NCBI GenBank assembly: GCA_900143635.1
Contig: FREY01000008.1
Coordinates: forward strand, 62,001 to 126,000
Length of the DNA: 64,000 bases
Direction of reading: 5' to 3'
Source of the DNA: Rhodobacteraceae bacterium Alg231-04
Lineage (GTDB): Bacteria; Pseudomonadota; Alphaproteobacteria; Rhodobacterales; Rhodobacteraceae
The stretch's first letter is position 1. The number at the start of each line of letters is the position of its first letter. The notes beneath the pieces were generated by a model. The model saw nothing but the letters and a program-made list of their open reading frames with translations, was not told the DNA's origin and did no database searches. Of this stretch, positions 62,626 through 64,000 are shown piece by piece. A program made the translations under genes and the position numbers.

Positions 62626-63528
62626 CTATTGGCACCAGTGGCTCAGATCCCGGTTGAGGATCCGTGACAGCCGCAGGACGTCCGCACGAAAATAGTCTTT
62701 CAGCTCTTCACGAAACTCCGGCGGCAGGGGCGGGCGTTTTTCGATCACCGTATTGTATTTCGCCACCATGTCCCGCACCCCCAGCTGGTTGAGGCCAAAC
62801 ACGCCTTTTACCGCCGATTTGACCCGCACCAGCCAGTCCGGCTGGTTGATCAGAAACGCCCCCAGCCAATGCAGCCGATGGCGACGGCTCTCCAGCGAGG
62901 GACGGAACTCGGTTCTGCCGTCATCACCCACGCCAAGGAAGTCCAACAGCGTCTGATAGGTTTTGCGGGTGTCGGCCTTGAAGTCATCAAAGATGACGAT
63001 CTGAACCTGTTCGCGCGAAAAGATCTGTAACAACCGCTCCACTTGTTCGGCATAGCTGGCGATCTGCCCATATTGCAAAAAGGCGGACTCCTTACAGTGC
63101 GCAGGAATATTCTGCCCCGCCCGCCGACTGTCCTGCAGCCCCCAGGCGGTGATGAAATCCGCCTCTGTTTCATAGCGGCGGTGGTACAATTCCTGATGCA
63201 TGGAATAGACCTGCTCCACCGGGTTTCTCAGCATGACAATGATCCGGGCCTGCGGATCAAAGGCCCGGATGTTGCGCAAGGCAACCTGTGAATAGAGCGA
63301 CCAGACGGACCCCTCCCCTACCGCATCAAACGCGCCCTGCTCCTCGTTGAACAGCGCAAGATAGTCTTCCTCTCTCTTGACCAGTTGCTGGCCGGGGAAA
63401 TCAGAGGAAAAAAAGCACGGCTCTTTGGGCTCGCAGAAATGGACATCACTGTGATCGCCCAAATAGCCGGCCATGGCCGTCGTGCCGCTCTTTGGCGCGC
63501 CAATGATGAAGAAGTTTGGTTTTCTCAT
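62626..63528 (-). CDS. sulfotransferase family protein
   Basis: This 300-residue protein has the PAPS-binding 5' loop IIGAPKSGTTAMAGYL (residues 8-23) and the 3'-phosphate motif MLRNPVEQVYSMHQE. It would place sulfate groups on a sugar, giving a sulfated EPS, which is common in marine bacteria. It follows the SDR gene by 18 bases on the same strand. Confidence 0.9.
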   Translation of the reverse strand: MRKPNFFIIGAPKSGTTAMAGYLGDHSDVHFCEPKEPCFFSSDFPGQQLVKREEDYLALFNEEQGAFDAVGEGSVWSLYSQVALRNIRAFDPQARIIVMLRNPVEQVYSMHQELYHRRYETEADFITAWGLQDSRRAGQNIPAHCKESAFLQYGQIASYAEQVERLLQIFSREQVQIVIFDDFKADTRKTYQTLLDFLGVGDDGRTEFRPSLESRRHRLHWLGAFLINQPDWLVRVKSAVKGVFGLNQLGVRDMVAKYNTVIEKRPPLPPEFREELKDYFRADVLRLSRILNRDLSHWCQ

Positions 63529-63546
63529 AGGCCGGATGCCATCCTG

Positions 63547-64000
63547 TCACACAAACCGGTCAAGCAACGCATCCGGCAGCAAGCGCCGCAGCCGTGCCAG
63601 CCGCCGGGCATCTGGGCCAACCAGATACCGGGCTTTTGGTTTGGCGCTGGTCATTGCTGCAACAACCGCATCAGCCACCGCATCCGGAGAGGACTTTCGC
63701 GCCGGGCCAGTGTTGCCGGACCCGCTGTCTTGAAACCGCTTGCCGTACACTTGGGCGGCCTCTGGTGGAAACTGATCCTCCAGCGCCTTTCCATGCGAAA
63801 AGGAGTCTGCCCAGATCCCGGTATCTATATTGCCCGGTTGCACGACTGACACCGAAACTCCCGTTTCTTTCAACTCACGCCGCAGCGCATCGCTGAGCCC
63901 CTCCATGGCAAACTTGGAAGCCGCATAAGCACCAAAAAATGGGAAACTGATAAAGCCGCTGATTGAACTGATGTTGACCACCCTGCCCCGGCTTTCGCGC
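63547..64000 (-). CDS. short-chain dehydrogenase/reductase, 5' end outside the window
   Basis: Only the C-terminal part is present: the frame runs off the window edge at 64000. It has the SDR Ser and Tyr/Lys catalytic pattern in VNISSISGFISFPFFGAYAASK and the following VVQPGNIDTGIW. It likely reduces or oxidises a keto-sugar or lipid; the substrate is not visible. It probably shares an operon with the sulfotransferase. Confidence 0.88.
   Translation of the reverse strand, partial: RESRGRVVNISSISGFISFPFFGAYAASKFAMEGLSDALRRELKETGVSVSVVQPGNIDTGIWADSFSHGKALEDQFPPEAAQVYGKRFQDSGSGNTGPARKSSPDAVADAVVAAMTSAKPKARYLVGPDARRLARLRRLLPDALLDRFV

Overview
This 64 kb window is high-GC DNA (I estimate around 60%) from an alphaproteobacterium, most likely a marine Rhodobacterales (roseobacter-type) strain. 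That placement is inferred from codon and protein style and from the gene set; I saw no rRNA, tRNA or other taxonomic marker. No CRISPR array, insertion sequence or phage was seen.

Region 1 (1-22631, all on the minus strand) is one long type VI secretion (T6SS) operon. Read in its own direction it runs tssA, tssB, tssC, hcp, tagJ (ImpE), tssE, tssF, tssG, clpV, two uncharacterised helical proteins, a bacterial voltage-gated sodium channel, a giant sheath-fusion protein, a small protein, vgrG, an adaptor-like protein, a PAAR tip protein and an FHA protein cut by the window edge. The membrane-complex genes (tssJ, K, L, M) are not here and presumably lie beyond position 1. Three things are unusual. 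One is the 1462-residue protein that joins a second TssB-like domain, through a 39-residue tandem repeat array, to a TssB-like plus TssC-like half. Another is the sodium channel translationally coupled to it. The third is a pair of lysine-rich helical proteins, one with a central hydrophobic hairpin like an alpha-pore-forming toxin.

Region 2 (22863-33203) is an envelope module next to the T6SS. A divergently transcribed operon encodes a secreted four-cysteine protein, an ExbB/TolQ protein, two ExbD/TolR proteins and a TonB-like protein ending in a DUF4384-like domain. Then come a secreted caspase-like protein with a CXXCH tail, a YceI-OmpA fusion, a protein with an internal duplication, and a second secreted caspase-like gene followed by two lipoprotein genes.

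Region 3 (33472-64000) is an exopolysaccharide (EPS) locus of the Exo/Wzy type. It has two CelD-type acyltransferases, a flippase, a Wzy-like polymerase, several glycosyltransferases, a pyruvyl transferase, an ExoY-type initiating sugar transferase, an acyltransferase, a Wzc/ExoP-type co-polymerase, a Wza/ExoF-type exporter, a glycosidase, an esterase, a sulfotransferase, a GMC oxidoreductase, a PLP sugar aminotransferase and a partial SDR. It also holds a UDP-galactopyranose-mutase-like flavoprotein, a CheR-like methyltransferase, an ATP-grasp ligase and a lysine-2,3-aminomutase-like radical SAM enzyme, which together suggest an amino-acid decoration of the polymer. Two short, related single-span membrane proteins (about 53 residues) flank a glycosyltransferase gene beside the ExoY-type gene.
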